Source: Hyphococcus formosus (GTDB lineage Bacteria; Pseudomonadota; Alphaproteobacteria; Caulobacterales; Parvularculaceae). Taken from it: 64,000 nucleotides of DNA. The stretch is taken from contig NZ_CP157210.1 of NCBI RefSeq assembly GCF_046736345.1, positions 1,116,001 through 1,180,000 on the forward strand, in the 5' to 3' direction. A program made the translations under genes and the position numbers. A model generated the notes under the pieces. That model made no database searches, was not told where the DNA came from, and worked only from the letters and a program-made list of their open reading frames with translations. Positions 10,101 to 18,602 of the stretch are shown piece after piece (the first letter of the stretch is position 1; the number at the start of each line of letters is the position of its first letter).

Positions 10101-10809
10101 TTCCGGAACCGGCCCCAAAGCCGGTGGCCCTCACTACATGTCCGCCCTTGTCAAACGGCAGCGACCCGACAACGAAAATTCAGTTCCGATCAAAGAAGGC
10201 GGCTTATCGCAGATCGAAGATGAAGCACTGACTGCCGCTGCTCTTAGCTATCGCGCATGGAACAGCGCCGACCGGGCTCGCTTTGTCAAAGAGATCGCAT
10301 CCCATCTCGACGCGCCGGAAGCTGCGGCAATTTCAGCAGTAATCGACGGCATTGAACTTAACGTCGAACTCCCCGGCCCGACCGGCGAATCCAACACGCT
10401 CAAACAGCGCGGTCGCGGTGTTGCCCTATGCTTGGGCGGTGAAAACGCACTTAAGCAAATTCTTATGGCCTTGGCGTGCGGCAATACGGTGGTAGCTGCA
10501 GATAATGAAGCGGCACAAATGGTCAAAACTGCCGCTGAGAAAGCGTCACTCCCTGCGGGGGTATTGTCTCTCGTCAGCGAACAGGTGACGACGGGCTTAT
10601 TGAACGATCACCGTATTCGGCTTGTTGCCTTTGACGGTGGTGCCGATGCCCGCGCCGCCATTGAAAAGCAACTCGCCACACGCCAAAGCTCGATAATCCC
10701 GCTGGTTTCGACGCTGGATGCACCGTGGCGTTACATGACCGAGCGGACGCTGACCATCAACACAACTGCTGCTGGCGGCGACGTCCGTTTGTTGTCTCTA
10801 GGCGAATAG
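7153..10809 (+). CDS. putA: Bifunctional proline dehydrogenase / L-glutamate-gamma-semialdehyde dehydrogenase
   Basis: A 1218-residue PutA that converts proline to glutamate in two channelled steps. An N-terminal helical arm (1-130) leads to the FAD-binding PRODH barrel (about 170-470, with RLVKGAYWDSEIK and YAPVGGHKELLPYLVRRLLENG). The aldehyde dehydrogenase domain (about 560-990) has SPWNFPLAIF, FTGSTEVAQ and the catalytic Cys at about residue 814 in SAGQRCSA. A C-terminal ALDH-superfamily-like domain (about 1010-1218) marks a long type-B PutA. It lacks the N-terminal ribbon-helix-helix that lets E. coli PutA repress its own gene, so regulation must come from elsewhere. GGA five bases before the ATG is the only visible ribosome site. 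Confidence 0.96.
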   Translation: METSSPLSSIRERIRNHYLLSEETLAPRLIDAVGLDDATRDRAQEEAASFVRAARAGAVRSGLIDKFLQEYGLSTAEGVTLMRLAEALLRTPDAATADALIEDKIEAGDWAAHKGKSPFPLVNFSTRALMLTAAWLDDIEAKDPVRKMAAATKAALDRLGEPVIRASVAQAMRIMGEHFVLGETIDSAMKRARRFADKGYVFSFDMLGEAAHTAKDAAKYYRDYENAIEAIAKHSTRDRAAENPGISVKLSALHPRYEFVKKERVLTELGDRVRALAIKAKAANMGFNIDAEEADRLDLSLDIIEQLMRDPALADWTGFGVVVQAYQRRASDVLDWLATLSRETGRRIMVRLVKGAYWDSEIKRAQVMGLESYPVFTRKVLTDLSYIACARKLLENTDVFYPQFATHNALTATMVKAMAGDYTDYELQRLHGMGEALHDSLIESGVRSRIYAPVGGHKELLPYLVRRLLENGANSSFVNQLIDPDLSVDDVVADPLEEIAELTQFANPNIPAPRNCLYGERLSAKGHDETHPPTAENFSPEARSTLPKLVAKPIINGELRNGKGVDVTNPANHDDIIGRVENAAESDVNDACETAHAYAAEWANTPVQKRAQALQLAADLLEERDHLFMALAVFEAGKSWPDAIAEVREAVDFLRYYALQAERLDGEPVGVIGCISPWNFPLAIFLGQVSAALAAGNCVIAKPAEQTPLIAFAAVQLLHEAGIPAGALHFLPGDGPEVGGPLVANEHVSGIIFTGSTEVAQIIKRGLISAGKHDAILIAETGGINAMIVDSTALLEQAVTDTVASAFQSAGQRCSACRVVCIQEDVADRFIEMLEGAMAEMTVGNPALLSTDVGPVIDAEAKQNIANHIRRLSDIGKKVAEIGTPDKNGTFITPAAYELPSISDVTQEIFGPVLHVVRFSADHLDNLIEEINALGFGLTMGVHTRIDETMEKISRRARVGNLYVNRNQIGAVVGVQPFGGEGLSGTGPKAGGPHYMSALVKRQRPDNENSVPIKEGGLSQIEDEALTAAALSYRAWNSADRARFVKEIASHLDAPEAAAISAVIDGIELNVELPGPTGESNTLKQRGRGVALCLGGENALKQILMALACGNTVVAADNEAAQMVKTAAEKASLPAGVLSLVSEQVTTGLLNDHRIRLVAFDGGADARAAIEKQLATRQSSIIPLVSTLDAPWRYMTERTLTINTTAAGGDVRLLSLGE

Positions 10810-10912
10810 GGTTAAAATACCTGCTGGCGACCGGATCCTGCGACATTCATCGCGTCGGAGGAGCCGTTCGCCGCAGCGCGCTTGTATTTCAACCCGGACA
10901 GGCTTTGTTTTT

Positions 10913-12130
10913 ATGAATAAACCCGAGCAATTACAAAGTTCTGAGTACGCCCAGATGAGTTCCGCCGATATCACCGCGCGCCAAGCCGCGCCGTTCATAC
11001 CAACCCAGGGGCGATCCCGCGGGTGGATGAACTGGTTTTTTGCGGATAAGGGGCGGATGTTCTGGATCCTTCAGATCGCTGGTTGGTTCGGATTCTTCGT
11101 TCTTCATATTCTGAGCGTGTCATCATTCGTAGCCGGAAGGTCACCGGATGCGCTTCTTTATTCCGTCGCATCATCCTTAATCGGGTTCATGACGACCAGT
11201 ATTCTTGCCCGCCCAATTTATTGGTTCGCGCGCCGCCAAGGTCCGGCTGTGCTTCTGTTAATCGTCATGACATCGACCTTGTTAATGGCCGTTGCCATGT
11301 CAGCCATGAAAGCGCAGACCTTCGGCTATCTGTTCGGCAATGCCTGGATGGATTTACGCGGTGCCAGTCTTGGTACTCGAAACTTCCTTGTGCTGATTTC
11401 ACCGGATTTGCCCGTCAATATCTTTTTGCTGGGTTCATGGGCAGGGTTTTATTTCGGCATCAATTATTATCTGAAGCTGCGCAATGAAACTGATCGCGCC
11501 CTACACTCAGCGCGCCTCGCCGATCAGGCACAATTAAAAATGCTGCGCTATCAGCTTAACCCGCATTTTCTATTCAACACGCTCAATGCAATCTCGACAT
11601 TGGTGATGGAGCAGGACGGCAAACAAGCTAACGCCATGCTCACGCAATTGTCTGCCTTCTTGCGATATTCACTCGATAGCGATCCGTTGCAGAAAACGAC
11701 ACTCGCCGACGAGATCAGGGCGCTACAGCTCTATCTTGCGATCGAGAAAACACGCTTTGATGATCGTTTGAGTGTAAAATTCGACATCGATGATGACACA
11801 ATGGATGCCTATGTGCCGTCACTCATTCTTCAGCCCGCCATCGAAAATGCAATTAAATATGCGATCGCGTTGATGGAAAGTGGCGGCGAAATTCGCATCG
11901 AAGCAAAGCGCGAACGGGATACGCTGGCACTGCGCGTCTGTGACAACGGCCCCAATGCGCCCGACGATCCGCGCGCATTATTATCTGACGTGAAAAATGG
12001 CGTTGGCCTCGTCAATATGCGTGATCGGCTTTTATTTATGTATCAGGAGCGGGGCCAGTTTCAGCTTAGCAAAGCCGATCCGCAAGGGCTTTGCGTCAGC
12101 TTGCGCTTACCGTTCGAAACACGGGGATAG
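10913..12130 (+). CDS. LytS/YpdA-type sensor histidine kinase
   Basis: A 405-residue membrane kinase. Four or so hydrophobic segments lie between residues 40 and 190. The His_kinase domain has its phospho-acceptor at about His218 in NPHFLFNTLNAIS, and the C-terminal ATPase domain shows ENAIKYAI and GVGLVNMRDRL. This architecture pairs with LytTR response regulators, and the next gene, starting on the base after this stop, is one. The signal is unknown; related E. coli kinases (BtsS, YpdA) respond to pyruvate-type compounds. Confidence 0.93.
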   Translation: MNKPEQLQSSEYAQMSSADITARQAAPFIPTQGRSRGWMNWFFADKGRMFWILQIAGWFGFFVLHILSVSSFVAGRSPDALLYSVASSLIGFMTTSILARPIYWFARRQGPAVLLLIVMTSTLLMAVAMSAMKAQTFGYLFGNAWMDLRGASLGTRNFLVLISPDLPVNIFLLGSWAGFYFGINYYLKLRNETDRALHSARLADQAQLKMLRYQLNPHFLFNTLNAISTLVMEQDGKQANAMLTQLSAFLRYSLDSDPLQKTTLADEIRALQLYLAIEKTRFDDRLSVKFDIDDDTMDAYVPSLILQPAIENAIKYAIALMESGGEIRIEAKRERDTLALRVCDNGPNAPDDPRALLSDVKNGVGLVNMRDRLLFMYQERGQFQLSKADPQGLCVSLRLPFETRG

Positions 12131-12949
12131 ATGATGAGTGACGAAAAAATCCGCGTTCTACTCGTAGATGATGAACCGCTTGCATTGCGCGGACTAAAAC
12201 TCCGGCTGGAAAAATTTCCGGAAGTCGAGATTATTGGTCAGTCTACGAATGGGCGAGAGGCGGTAAAGGACATCAAAGCGTTATCTCCCGATCTCGTTTT
12301 TCTCGATATTCAAATGCCAGGCCTCGACGGTTTCGGCGTGGTGCGTGCCTTGATCGGCGCGCCGGCCCCTTTGTTTATCTTTGTCACGGCCTACGACAAA
12401 TATGCGATCGAAGCATTCGAAGCCAATGCGCTCGATTATATTGTAAAGCCAGTCGAGGAGGAACGATTGAGCGATGCCCTACATCGCGCTCGCGAAGCGA
12501 TCAAAAATAAAGTTGCCGCGAGCCGCGAGTCGAAATTGATCGAGATGCTGGCGTCTTTGTCTGATGATGATCGCGACCGCATCAAAGAGCTGATAAGCGA
12601 TCCCGCTTGGACAGAAAAACAACGATATTCGGAACGGTTGTCATTCAAGGACGGTTCAAAAGTCGTGGTTCTCATGGCCGACGAAATCGAATGGATTGAT
12701 GCTGCTGGCGACTATATGTGCATTCATGCTGGCGGAAAGACCCACATAATTCGCGAAACCATGAAGGCCCTGCAGGCCCGGCTTGACCCGGCGCGGTTCC
12801 AGCGCATTCACCGGTCTGCGATCGTCAATATCAGCAAGGTGAAAGAGCTGCATCCGCATTCGAATGGTGAGTATTTCATCATTCTTGAAAACGGCGCGGA
12901 GTTGAAATTATCGCGATCATACAAAGAAGTGGTCGCGCGTTTTCTATAA
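12131..12949 (+). CDS. LytTR-family response regulator
   Basis: 272 residues: a receiver domain (about 5-125) with acidic pocket VDDEP and phospho-acceptor near Asp59 in FLDIQMPGLDGF, then a linker, then a C-terminal LytTR DNA-binding domain (about 165-270, with HIIRETMKALQARL and RIHRSAIVNISKVKEL). ATGATG at 12131/12134 offers two starts. It abuts the kinase gene and so forms one transcription and signalling unit with it. Targets are unknown; the transporter gene 58 bases downstream is a natural candidate, as BtsR and YpdB also control nearby-function transporters. Confidence 0.94.
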   Translation: MMSDEKIRVLLVDDEPLALRGLKLRLEKFPEVEIIGQSTNGREAVKDIKALSPDLVFLDIQMPGLDGFGVVRALIGAPAPLFIFVTAYDKYAIEAFEANALDYIVKPVEEERLSDALHRAREAIKNKVAASRESKLIEMLASLSDDDRDRIKELISDPAWTEKQRYSERLSFKDGSKVVVLMADEIEWIDAAGDYMCIHAGGKTHIIRETMKALQARLDPARFQRIHRSAIVNISKVKELHPHSNGEYFIILENGAELKLSRSYKEVVARFL

Positions 12950-13007
12950 ATTTGAATTGGCATATTCGGCTCTACGCGACTAGGTTAGCCTATTTGCGAG
13001 CGTCGAA

Positions 13008-13769
13008 ATGCCGATCCTACTTGTCATTCTGTTCTTTCTGACGGCGGCCCTTTACGCATCAGTCGGTTTCGGTGGCGGCTCAACCTATAACGCGCTTCTG
13101 GTTTTAAATGGCGTTGACTACCGCGTTCTTCCGACGATTGCTCTTCTTTGCAACATCATCGTCGTTGCTGGCGGCACATTTCGATTTGCGCGGTCCGGAC
13201 ATCTAAAATTCAAATCGCTCTATCCCTTCATTATAATGTCGATACCGCTTGCGTGGCTCGGCGGGCGCATTCCGGTTTCGGAAACACTTTTTATCGGCGC
13301 GTTGGGATTTTCGCTTCTCTTTGCGGGGCTTCATCTCGCCTTCAGCCGGGTGTCCGAAAGTGATCAAAAACAAAAGACACGACCGGTGTTTATTTCCGCA
13401 ATAACGGGCGGCGGCATAGGGTTTTTGTCTGGCCTCGTAGGGATTGGCGGCGGCATCTTTTTGGCACCGGTTCTCTATTTTTTAAGATGGGGACGACCAA
13501 AAGAAATCGCGGCGGCATGCAGTTTCTTCATTTTGGTGAATTCGATTTCTGGCCTTGCAGGGCAAATTACTAAACTCAATGACCTTGGCATATTCTCGAT
13601 GGTCACGCCCTATTGGCCGTTATTCCCTGCCGTTCTGGTTGGCGGGCAATTGGGCTCGATGCTTGCCAATGATCGATTGCAGAGCATCACGATAAAGCGC
13701 CTGACCGCGCTCTTGATTTTATATGTAAGTGCTCGCCTGATCCTGCGCTGGTTGAATATTGTATTCTAA
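13008..13769 (+). CDS. TSUP (TauE/SafE) family membrane transporter
   Basis: 253 residues, almost all in hydrophobic segments (eight predicted by eye), with the duplicated family pattern: GFGGGSTYNALLVL near the N-terminus and GLVGIGGGIFLAPVLYFL in the second half. Family members export or import sulfite, sulfonates, taurine or organic acids; the substrate cannot be assigned. It follows the LytTR regulator on the same strand after 58 bases. Its TAA stop shares the tetranucleotide CTAA with the stop of moeA, which runs the other way. Confidence 0.88.
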   Translation: MPILLVILFFLTAALYASVGFGGGSTYNALLVLNGVDYRVLPTIALLCNIIVVAGGTFRFARSGHLKFKSLYPFIIMSIPLAWLGGRIPVSETLFIGALGFSLLFAGLHLAFSRVSESDQKQKTRPVFISAITGGGIGFLSGLVGIGGGIFLAPVLYFLRWGRPKEIAAACSFFILVNSISGLAGQITKLNDLGIFSMVTPYWPLFPAVLVGGQLGSMLANDRLQSITIKRLTALLILYVSARLILRWLNIVF

Positions 13770-14953
13770 CGTAAACGGATGACTTCTACTTCATCACCCG
13801 CGTTCAACGCTGGTGCTTCGACTTCTCGGCGTATAAGGCCGTTGGCGTTACCGAATGGTGACAAGAGCGAGCTATCCTGATTTACGGCAGGAACGACTTT
13901 CAACCGGCCCGTTTCACCGATGATCTGGCCACGCAAATAAAGCTCTCGGCGTCCATTCGCGCGGATCGGTTCGGCCAATTCGGCAATTTCCCGGACAGGT
14001 CGCGTCACATCGGCAGCAAGTTTTCGCACGAGCGGCTGTAGGAATAGCGCCGCGGTGACAATCGCCGAAGCCGGATTACCCGGCAGACCGAGCACCAGTG
14101 TTTTATCGATATTACCGAACCATGTTGGCTTACCCGGCTTTACGGCGATTTTCGTAAAATCGATCTCGCCGCCGACATCGGAAAATGCCGTTTTAACATA
14201 GTCATAATCGCCCACGGACGCGCCTCCAATTGGTACAATAACATCCGCATCCTGACCTTGTTCAAAATACTGGCATAAAACGGTAACGTCATCTGGCGCA
14301 CGGCCGAGATAAATGGGCTCACCGCCCCACGCCTTGATCATTGCGCTTAATGCGTAGCGATTTGAGTTGACGATTTGCCCCGGCGATAGGTCTGCACCGG
14401 GCTCAACCAGTTCGTCGCCATTCGCAAAAAACGCCACTTTTGGTCGGCGCATGACCTCAATTTTCGGGATATTGGCCGCGGCACAAATAGAGCCATGAAT
14501 TTCGTGAAGGCTGGTCCCCGCCTTGACGATGACATCACCCTTCAAAAAATCGATCCCTGCCGCGCGAATGTTTGACGATCCGGATTGCTCGGCCTCAATA
14601 CAAATGATGTCGCCATCACGGCTGACGTCTTCTTGAATGACCACATAATCCGCACCAGCCGGAACAACGCCGCCCGTATAAATTCGAACAGCACTTCCGG
14701 GCTTTACTTCGCCATCAAAGGGCGTGCCCGCCGGTGCCTCGCCAATGATGCGAAGCTTAGCGCCTTTTACGGCGTCTGCTTTTATGACCGCATAACCGTC
14801 CATCGCCGACGCCGCATAAGGTGGCTGCGTGATTTCCGCTTTGACATCGGTCGCAGCAATTCGCCCCACAAGTGCGGAAATAGAGACCTGTTCCGTACCT
14901 AGTGGCGCTGCCCTATTCAATATTCGTGAAATCGCGTCATCGACAGTTATCAT
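13766..14953 (-). CDS. moeA: Molybdopterin molybdotransferase
   Basis: 395 residues of normal MoeA length. It inserts molybdate into adenylylated molybdopterin. Seen are the N-terminal PPYAASAMDGYA signature, the MoCF-binding stretch IVPIGGASVGDYDYVK, and VLGLPGNPASAIVTA, with domain IV at the C-terminus (about 320-395). Its ATG overlaps the moaC stop as TAATG. It is last in the moaA-D-E-B-C-moeA operon and converges with the TSUP gene, sharing four bases. Confidence 0.96.
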   Translation of the reverse strand: MITVDDAISRILNRAAPLGTEQVSISALVGRIAATDVKAEITQPPYAASAMDGYAVIKADAVKGAKLRIIGEAPAGTPFDGEVKPGSAVRIYTGGVVPAGADYVVIQEDVSRDGDIICIEAEQSGSSNIRAAGIDFLKGDVIVKAGTSLHEIHGSICAAANIPKIEVMRRPKVAFFANGDELVEPGADLSPGQIVNSNRYALSAMIKAWGGEPIYLGRAPDDVTVLCQYFEQGQDADVIVPIGGASVGDYDYVKTAFSDVGGEIDFTKIAVKPGKPTWFGNIDKTLVLGLPGNPASAIVTAALFLQPLVRKLAADVTRPVREIAELAEPIRANGRRELYLRGQIIGETGRLKVVPAVNQDSSLLSPFGNANGLIRREVEAPALNAGDEVEVIRLR

Positions 14954-15432
14954 TATGCCTCGCGGGTAAAATCTGATTTGCCGCCGGACTTCTCCAGCAA
15001 TTTTACGTCTTCGATGGTCATCGATTTATCGACCGCTTTCGCCATATCGTAAACCGTCAGGCATGCCGTCATCACCGCCGTAAGCGCTTCCATTTCGACG
15101 CCGGTTTTGCCGGTCGTTTTCACTTTTGCCGTAACATTAAACGAATGCTGTTCATCGTCAGGGAGGATTTCCAAATTGACGCCCGTTATCGGCAATGGAT
15201 GACAAAGCGGGATAAGATCACTTGTTCGCTTTGCGCCCATAATGCCGGCTAACTCCGCGATTTTTCCGATATCGCCTTTCTTGACGCCTTTACTACGAAT
15301 AATCTCATAGCTGCTTTTTGAAAAAACGACACGCCCACTCGCGACCGCATGGCGATCCGTGTCCGCTTTCGCCGACACATCAACCATCTGTGCACGACCC
15401 TTTTCGTCAAAATGCGTCAATTTATCGGTCAT
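14953..15432 (-). CDS. moaC: Cyclic pyranopterin monophosphate synthase
   Basis: 159 residues from the ATG at 15432, chosen because the usual family N-terminus (LTHFDEKGRAQMVDVSAK) follows at once and the ATG overlaps the moaB stop as TAATG. MoaC rearranges the product of MoaA into cyclic pyranopterin monophosphate. The substrate pocket signatures LIPLCHPLPI and KTGVEMEALTAV are present. It is translationally coupled on both sides within the moa operon. Confidence 0.97.
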   Translation of the reverse strand: MTDKLTHFDEKGRAQMVDVSAKADTDRHAVASGRVVFSKSSYEIIRSKGVKKGDIGKIAELAGIMGAKRTSDLIPLCHPLPITGVNLEILPDDEQHSFNVTAKVKTTGKTGVEMEALTAVMTACLTVYDMAKAVDKSMTIEDVKLLEKSGGKSDFTREA

Positions 15433-15962
15433 TATTGTTCCATCAAACGCGGCATAAGTTCGACCAGATTGCACGGCCGATGGCGCGAATCCAACTGAAA
15501 CGAGATCACTTTATCCCATCCATCTTTTACCGCCCCATTTGAGCCCGGCAAACAAAAGATGAATGTCCCGCGCGCAAGGCCCGCAGTCGCCCGTGATTGC
15601 AGGGTCGAAAGACCAACAGACTGAAAACTCACTTGGTGAAAAATTACGGAAAAGCCTTCGATCTCTTTTTCGAAAAGCGGCTTCACAGCATCCGGCGTCA
15701 CATCGCGTCCTGTCAAACCGGTTCCGCCGGTTGAAATCACGACGTCGACCGTCGCATCGTCTATCCATTTCGAAACTCTATCCTGGATCGCCTCTTTATC
15801 ATCGCGAACGATTGCGCGATCCGCGAGTTCGTGCCCCGCCGATTTAACCCGCTGCTCTAGGACATCACCGGAGGTATCATTATCAGCAGTGCGGGTATCT
15901 GATACGGTCATTATGGCGACACGTACCGGTTTAAATTCCAACGCTTCATTTATTCCATGCAT
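15432..15962 (-). CDS. moaB: MoaB/Mog family molybdenum cofactor protein
   Basis: 176 residues starting at the ATG at 15962, directly after the moaE stop. The MoCF-binding fold is clear: AIMTVSDTRT at the start, ISTGGTGLTGRDVTPDA in the middle and FCLPGSNGAVKDGWDKV near the end. MoaB/Mog proteins adenylylate molybdopterin before metal insertion by MoeA. The operon context supports that role; MoaB is reported to be inactive in E. coli, where Mog does the job, but no separate mog is seen here. Confidence 0.94.
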   Translation of the reverse strand: MHGINEALEFKPVRVAIMTVSDTRTADNDTSGDVLEQRVKSAGHELADRAIVRDDKEAIQDRVSKWIDDATVDVVISTGGTGLTGRDVTPDAVKPLFEKEIEGFSVIFHQVSFQSVGLSTLQSRATAGLARGTFIFCLPGSNGAVKDGWDKVISFQLDSRHRPCNLVELMPRLMEQ

Positions 15963-15963
15963 C

Positions 15964-16419
15964 TTACTTACCTTTTTTCCACCGTGCGGCGTCGTTATAA
16001 TCGTCCGAGCGCGGTTCAATCCACGATTGTCCGTTTGCGCGAATTTCCTTTTTCCAAAACATGGCTTCAGTTTTTAGATAATCCATCAGGAAGTCCGCCG
16101 CTTCAAACGCATCGCGCCGATGAGCCGAACTCACACACACCATCACAATCGCCTCTCCCGGCAGTAATTTGCCGACACGATGGATGATGGCCACCCGGTT
16201 GATTGCCCAGCGCGATAACGCCTCATCTTCGATCTTTTGAATAGAGCGCTCGGTCACGCCCGGATAATGCTCTAAAACGAGTGCGGTAACCGTGTCATTC
16301 TTGGCAGCGGCTCGCACCTTCCCAACAAAACTGACGATTGCGCCCTCGCCTTGTTCACCATCTTCAAAACGGGCGAGAAATTCACTGGCGACAAAGGGGC
16401 GATCAGCGATTTCGATCAT
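15964..16419 (-). CDS. moaE: Molybdopterin synthase catalytic subunit
   Basis: 151 residues from the ATG at 16419. MoaE transfers sulfur from the MoaD thiocarboxylate to cyclic pyranopterin monophosphate. Family hallmarks are GAIVSFVGKVR, LEHYPGVTERSI, IHRVGKLLPGEAIVMV, SSAHRRDAFEA and the lysine-bearing FWKKE near the C-terminus. An open extension of five residues upstream is not needed. It lies four bases after moaD. Confidence 0.96.
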   Translation of the reverse strand: MIEIADRPFVASEFLARFEDGEQGEGAIVSFVGKVRAAAKNDTVTALVLEHYPGVTERSIQKIEDEALSRWAINRVAIIHRVGKLLPGEAIVMVCVSSAHRRDAFEAADFLMDYLKTEAMFWKKEIRANGQSWIEPRSDDYNDAARWKKGK

Positions 16420-16423
16420 AAGA

Positions 16424-16675
16424 TTACCCCCCACTTACAGGCGGCAAAAATCCGATCTCATCGTCGTCGCTAATTGAGGCGGTTTTTTCCGACATCTCTT
16501 CATTAATGACGACACGGACGGATTGTTCTTTCAATGCCGCACCGAGATGATTGTCCGCATCTTCAAAATATGAAATCAAATCGCTGACGAATTTAATCGA
16601 CGTTCCTAATGGAATTTCGCGTTGCGCAGAACCAGCGAGTTCCCGTAATTTTCCGAAAAACAAAACCCGTGCCAC
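16424..16675 (-). CDS. moaD: Molybdopterin synthase sulfur-carrier subunit
   Basis: An 83-residue ubiquitin-like protein ending in the GG dipeptide (PPVSGG) that is adenylylated and turned into a thiocarboxylate. VLFFGKLRELAG at the N-terminus and DDDEIGFLPPVSGG at the C-terminus are typical MoaD. It sits one base after moaA and just before its partner moaE. Confidence 0.95.
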   Translation of the reverse strand: MARVLFFGKLRELAGSAQREIPLGTSIKFVSDLISYFEDADNHLGAALKEQSVRVVINEEMSEKTASISDDDEIGFLPPVSGG

Positions 16676-16676
16676 T

Positions 16677-17681
16677 TTATCCTCCCGTTACCGACATATG
16701 CCGAGGAACAGAAGGATCGGCCCCACGTTTAGAAATTTCGAAATTATGCCGCTCCGGTTTTTTGATCATCGCCTGATCGAGCGCGGAGTTGAGTTCGTCA
16801 ATTGGATTTTCGCCGCGCAAAGCCGCGCGCAAATCGATCTTATCGGAATGGCCGAGGCACATATAAATCTGCCCCGTACATGTTACCCGAACGCGATTAC
16901 ATCCCGCACAGAAATTATTGGTGAGCGGCGTTATAAACCCGAGTGTTCCACCGGTTTCCCGCACGCGGACATAGCGCGCCGGACCGCCGGTTCTTTTTTC
17001 CATTGGATCAAGCGTCCATTGCGTTTCTAAAATATCCCGCACAGCGCTAAGCGGCAGGTATTGATCTACGCGGTCCTCATCAATGGCCCCGAGCGGCATC
17101 ACCTCAATGAGGGTTAAATCCATCTGCCGGCCATGGGCCCACGAAATCATTTCCGGTATTTCGTGATCGTTAAAGCCTTTAAGCGCTACCGTGTTGATTT
17201 TGACCTTCAATCCAGCATTCTGCGCGGCATCCAGCCCCTGCAATACCTTTGATAAAACATTGCGCCGGGTCAGCTGGGTAAATTTCTTATCATCTAGCGT
17301 ATCCAAGGAAACATTGATCCGCTTGACCCCGACAGATTTCAAAACATCCGCATGATGATAAAGCTGTGTCGCATTGGTCGTCAGGGTCAACTCCTCAAAG
17401 TCACCTTTCTCAAGCCGCCTTCCAAGCCTCGCCATCAGCGTCATAATATCCCTCCGGGTCAGCGGCTCGCCCCCGGTTACCCGAATTTTTTTAACGCCCC
17501 GGTCAATAAAGGCACCGGAGAGAATCTCTAACTCTTCGAGGCTTAACACTTCGCGCTTCGGAAGAAACTGCATTTCTTCGGCCATGCAGTAGGTACAGCG
17601 CAGATCACATCGGTCTGTTACTGACAATCGCAGATAATCGATATGGCGACCAAAGCTATCTTTGAGCGGTAATGTTGTCAC
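16677..17681 (-). CDS. moaA: GTP 3',8-cyclase
   Basis: 334 residues, the first gene of the molybdopterin operon. MoaA is a radical SAM enzyme that starts cofactor synthesis from GTP. The N-terminal cluster motif is CDLRCTYCMAEE (CxxxCxxC, about residue 25). The second, GTP-binding cluster is at NNFCAGCNRVRVTCTG plus a later Cys. The C-terminal GG tail, needed for activity in the family, is present (SVTGG). With the five genes behind it, this makes a compact cofactor operon; MobA and MoeB functions must be encoded elsewhere. Confidence 0.97.
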   Translation of the reverse strand: MTTLPLKDSFGRHIDYLRLSVTDRCDLRCTYCMAEEMQFLPKREVLSLEELEILSGAFIDRGVKKIRVTGGEPLTRRDIMTLMARLGRRLEKGDFEELTLTTNATQLYHHADVLKSVGVKRINVSLDTLDDKKFTQLTRRNVLSKVLQGLDAAQNAGLKVKINTVALKGFNDHEIPEMISWAHGRQMDLTLIEVMPLGAIDEDRVDQYLPLSAVRDILETQWTLDPMEKRTGGPARYVRVRETGGTLGFITPLTNNFCAGCNRVRVTCTGQIYMCLGHSDKIDLRAALRGENPIDELNSALDQAMIKKPERHNFEISKRGADPSVPRHMSVTGG

Positions 17682-17730
17682 TGTCTACCTCTGCGATGTC
17701 GGTTCATAAATCACCGATCCGACTTTGCCT

Positions 17731-18570
17731 TTACAAACGCTCACTATGCCATCGAATATGGTCATCAATGAAGCTCGCAATAAAATAATATGAGTGATCG
17801 TAACCTTCTTGCATCCGGAGCGTATGGGGCTGCCCCGCCCGTTCAGCCGCCGCGGCAAAAATCTCTGGTTTTAATTGTTCCACCAGAAAATTATCTGCGG
17901 TTCCCTGATCTATAAGAATTTCAGCCTTACTCGGGATACGCGACACCAAAACCGAAGCATCATATTCGGCCCAGGCTGCTTCATCCGGGCCAAGATAATT
18001 GGAAAGCGCTTTTATGCCCCAAGGCACCTGCGATGGCGCGACGATGGGTGAAAATGCTGAGCAGGTCTTGAATATTTCGGGATTTTTCAAATGAATTGTT
18101 AGCGCGCCGTGACCACCCATTGAATGTCCGAAAATGCCAAATCGTTCGGGGTCTACCGGAAACGATTTTTTTACAAGCGTCGGCAACTCACGGGCCACAT
18201 ATTCATACATATTATAATTTTGGGACCATGGTTCTTGCTGCGCATTCACATAGAAACCGGCACCCAGGCCAAAGTCATAAGCACCATCGGGGTCGTCCGG
18301 CACATTCTCACCGCGCGGTGATGTATCGGGCGCAATAATGACCACACCTAATTCGGCCGCCATGCGCTGGGCACCGGCTTTTGAAATAAAGTTTTCTTCG
18401 GTACAGGTCAGGCCAGATAGCCAGAACAACGCCGGAAATGGCCCGTCGCCATGCTTGGCCTTAGAGGGCGTGAAAACCGCAAACCGCATTTCACAGCCGC
18501 AGGCTTCGCTTTGATGCGAATAGACCGATTGCGTTCCGCCGAAAGTTTTTGTGGCACTTAGCTCTTTAAT
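17731..18570 (-). CDS. fghA: S-formylglutathione hydrolase, probably starting at ATT
   Basis: The enzyme cleaves S-formylglutathione to formate and glutathione. GHSMGGHGA holds the nucleophile Ser, with Asp in QGTADNFL and His in DHSYYFI. The first in-frame ATG (18489) would give only 252 residues and lose the conserved N-terminus. The frame stays open for 27 more codons reading KELSATKTFGGTQSVYSH and so on, which matches the family start, up to an ATT at 18570. GGAG lies seven bases before that ATT. No ATG, GTG, TTG or CTG occurs in this part, so ATT (or the ATC before it) is the likely start, giving 279 residues, the normal length. An upstream ATG at 18583 is one base out of frame, so an indel is the alternative. 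It follows adhC on the same strand. Confidence 0.9.
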   Translation of the reverse strand: MKELSATKTFGGTQSVYSHQSEACGCEMRFAVFTPSKAKHGDGPFPALFWLSGLTCTEENFISKAGAQRMAAELGVVIIAPDTSPRGENVPDDPDGAYDFGLGAGFYVNAQQEPWSQNYNMYEYVARELPTLVKKSFPVDPERFGIFGHSMGGHGALTIHLKNPEIFKTCSAFSPIVAPSQVPWGIKALSNYLGPDEAAWAEYDASVLVSRIPSKAEILIDQGTADNFLVEQLKPEIFAAAAERAGQPHTLRMQEGYDHSYYFIASFIDDHIRWHSERL

Positions 18571-18602
18571 GATGCTTCTCCATTATCCGACGTTGACTTG
18601 CC

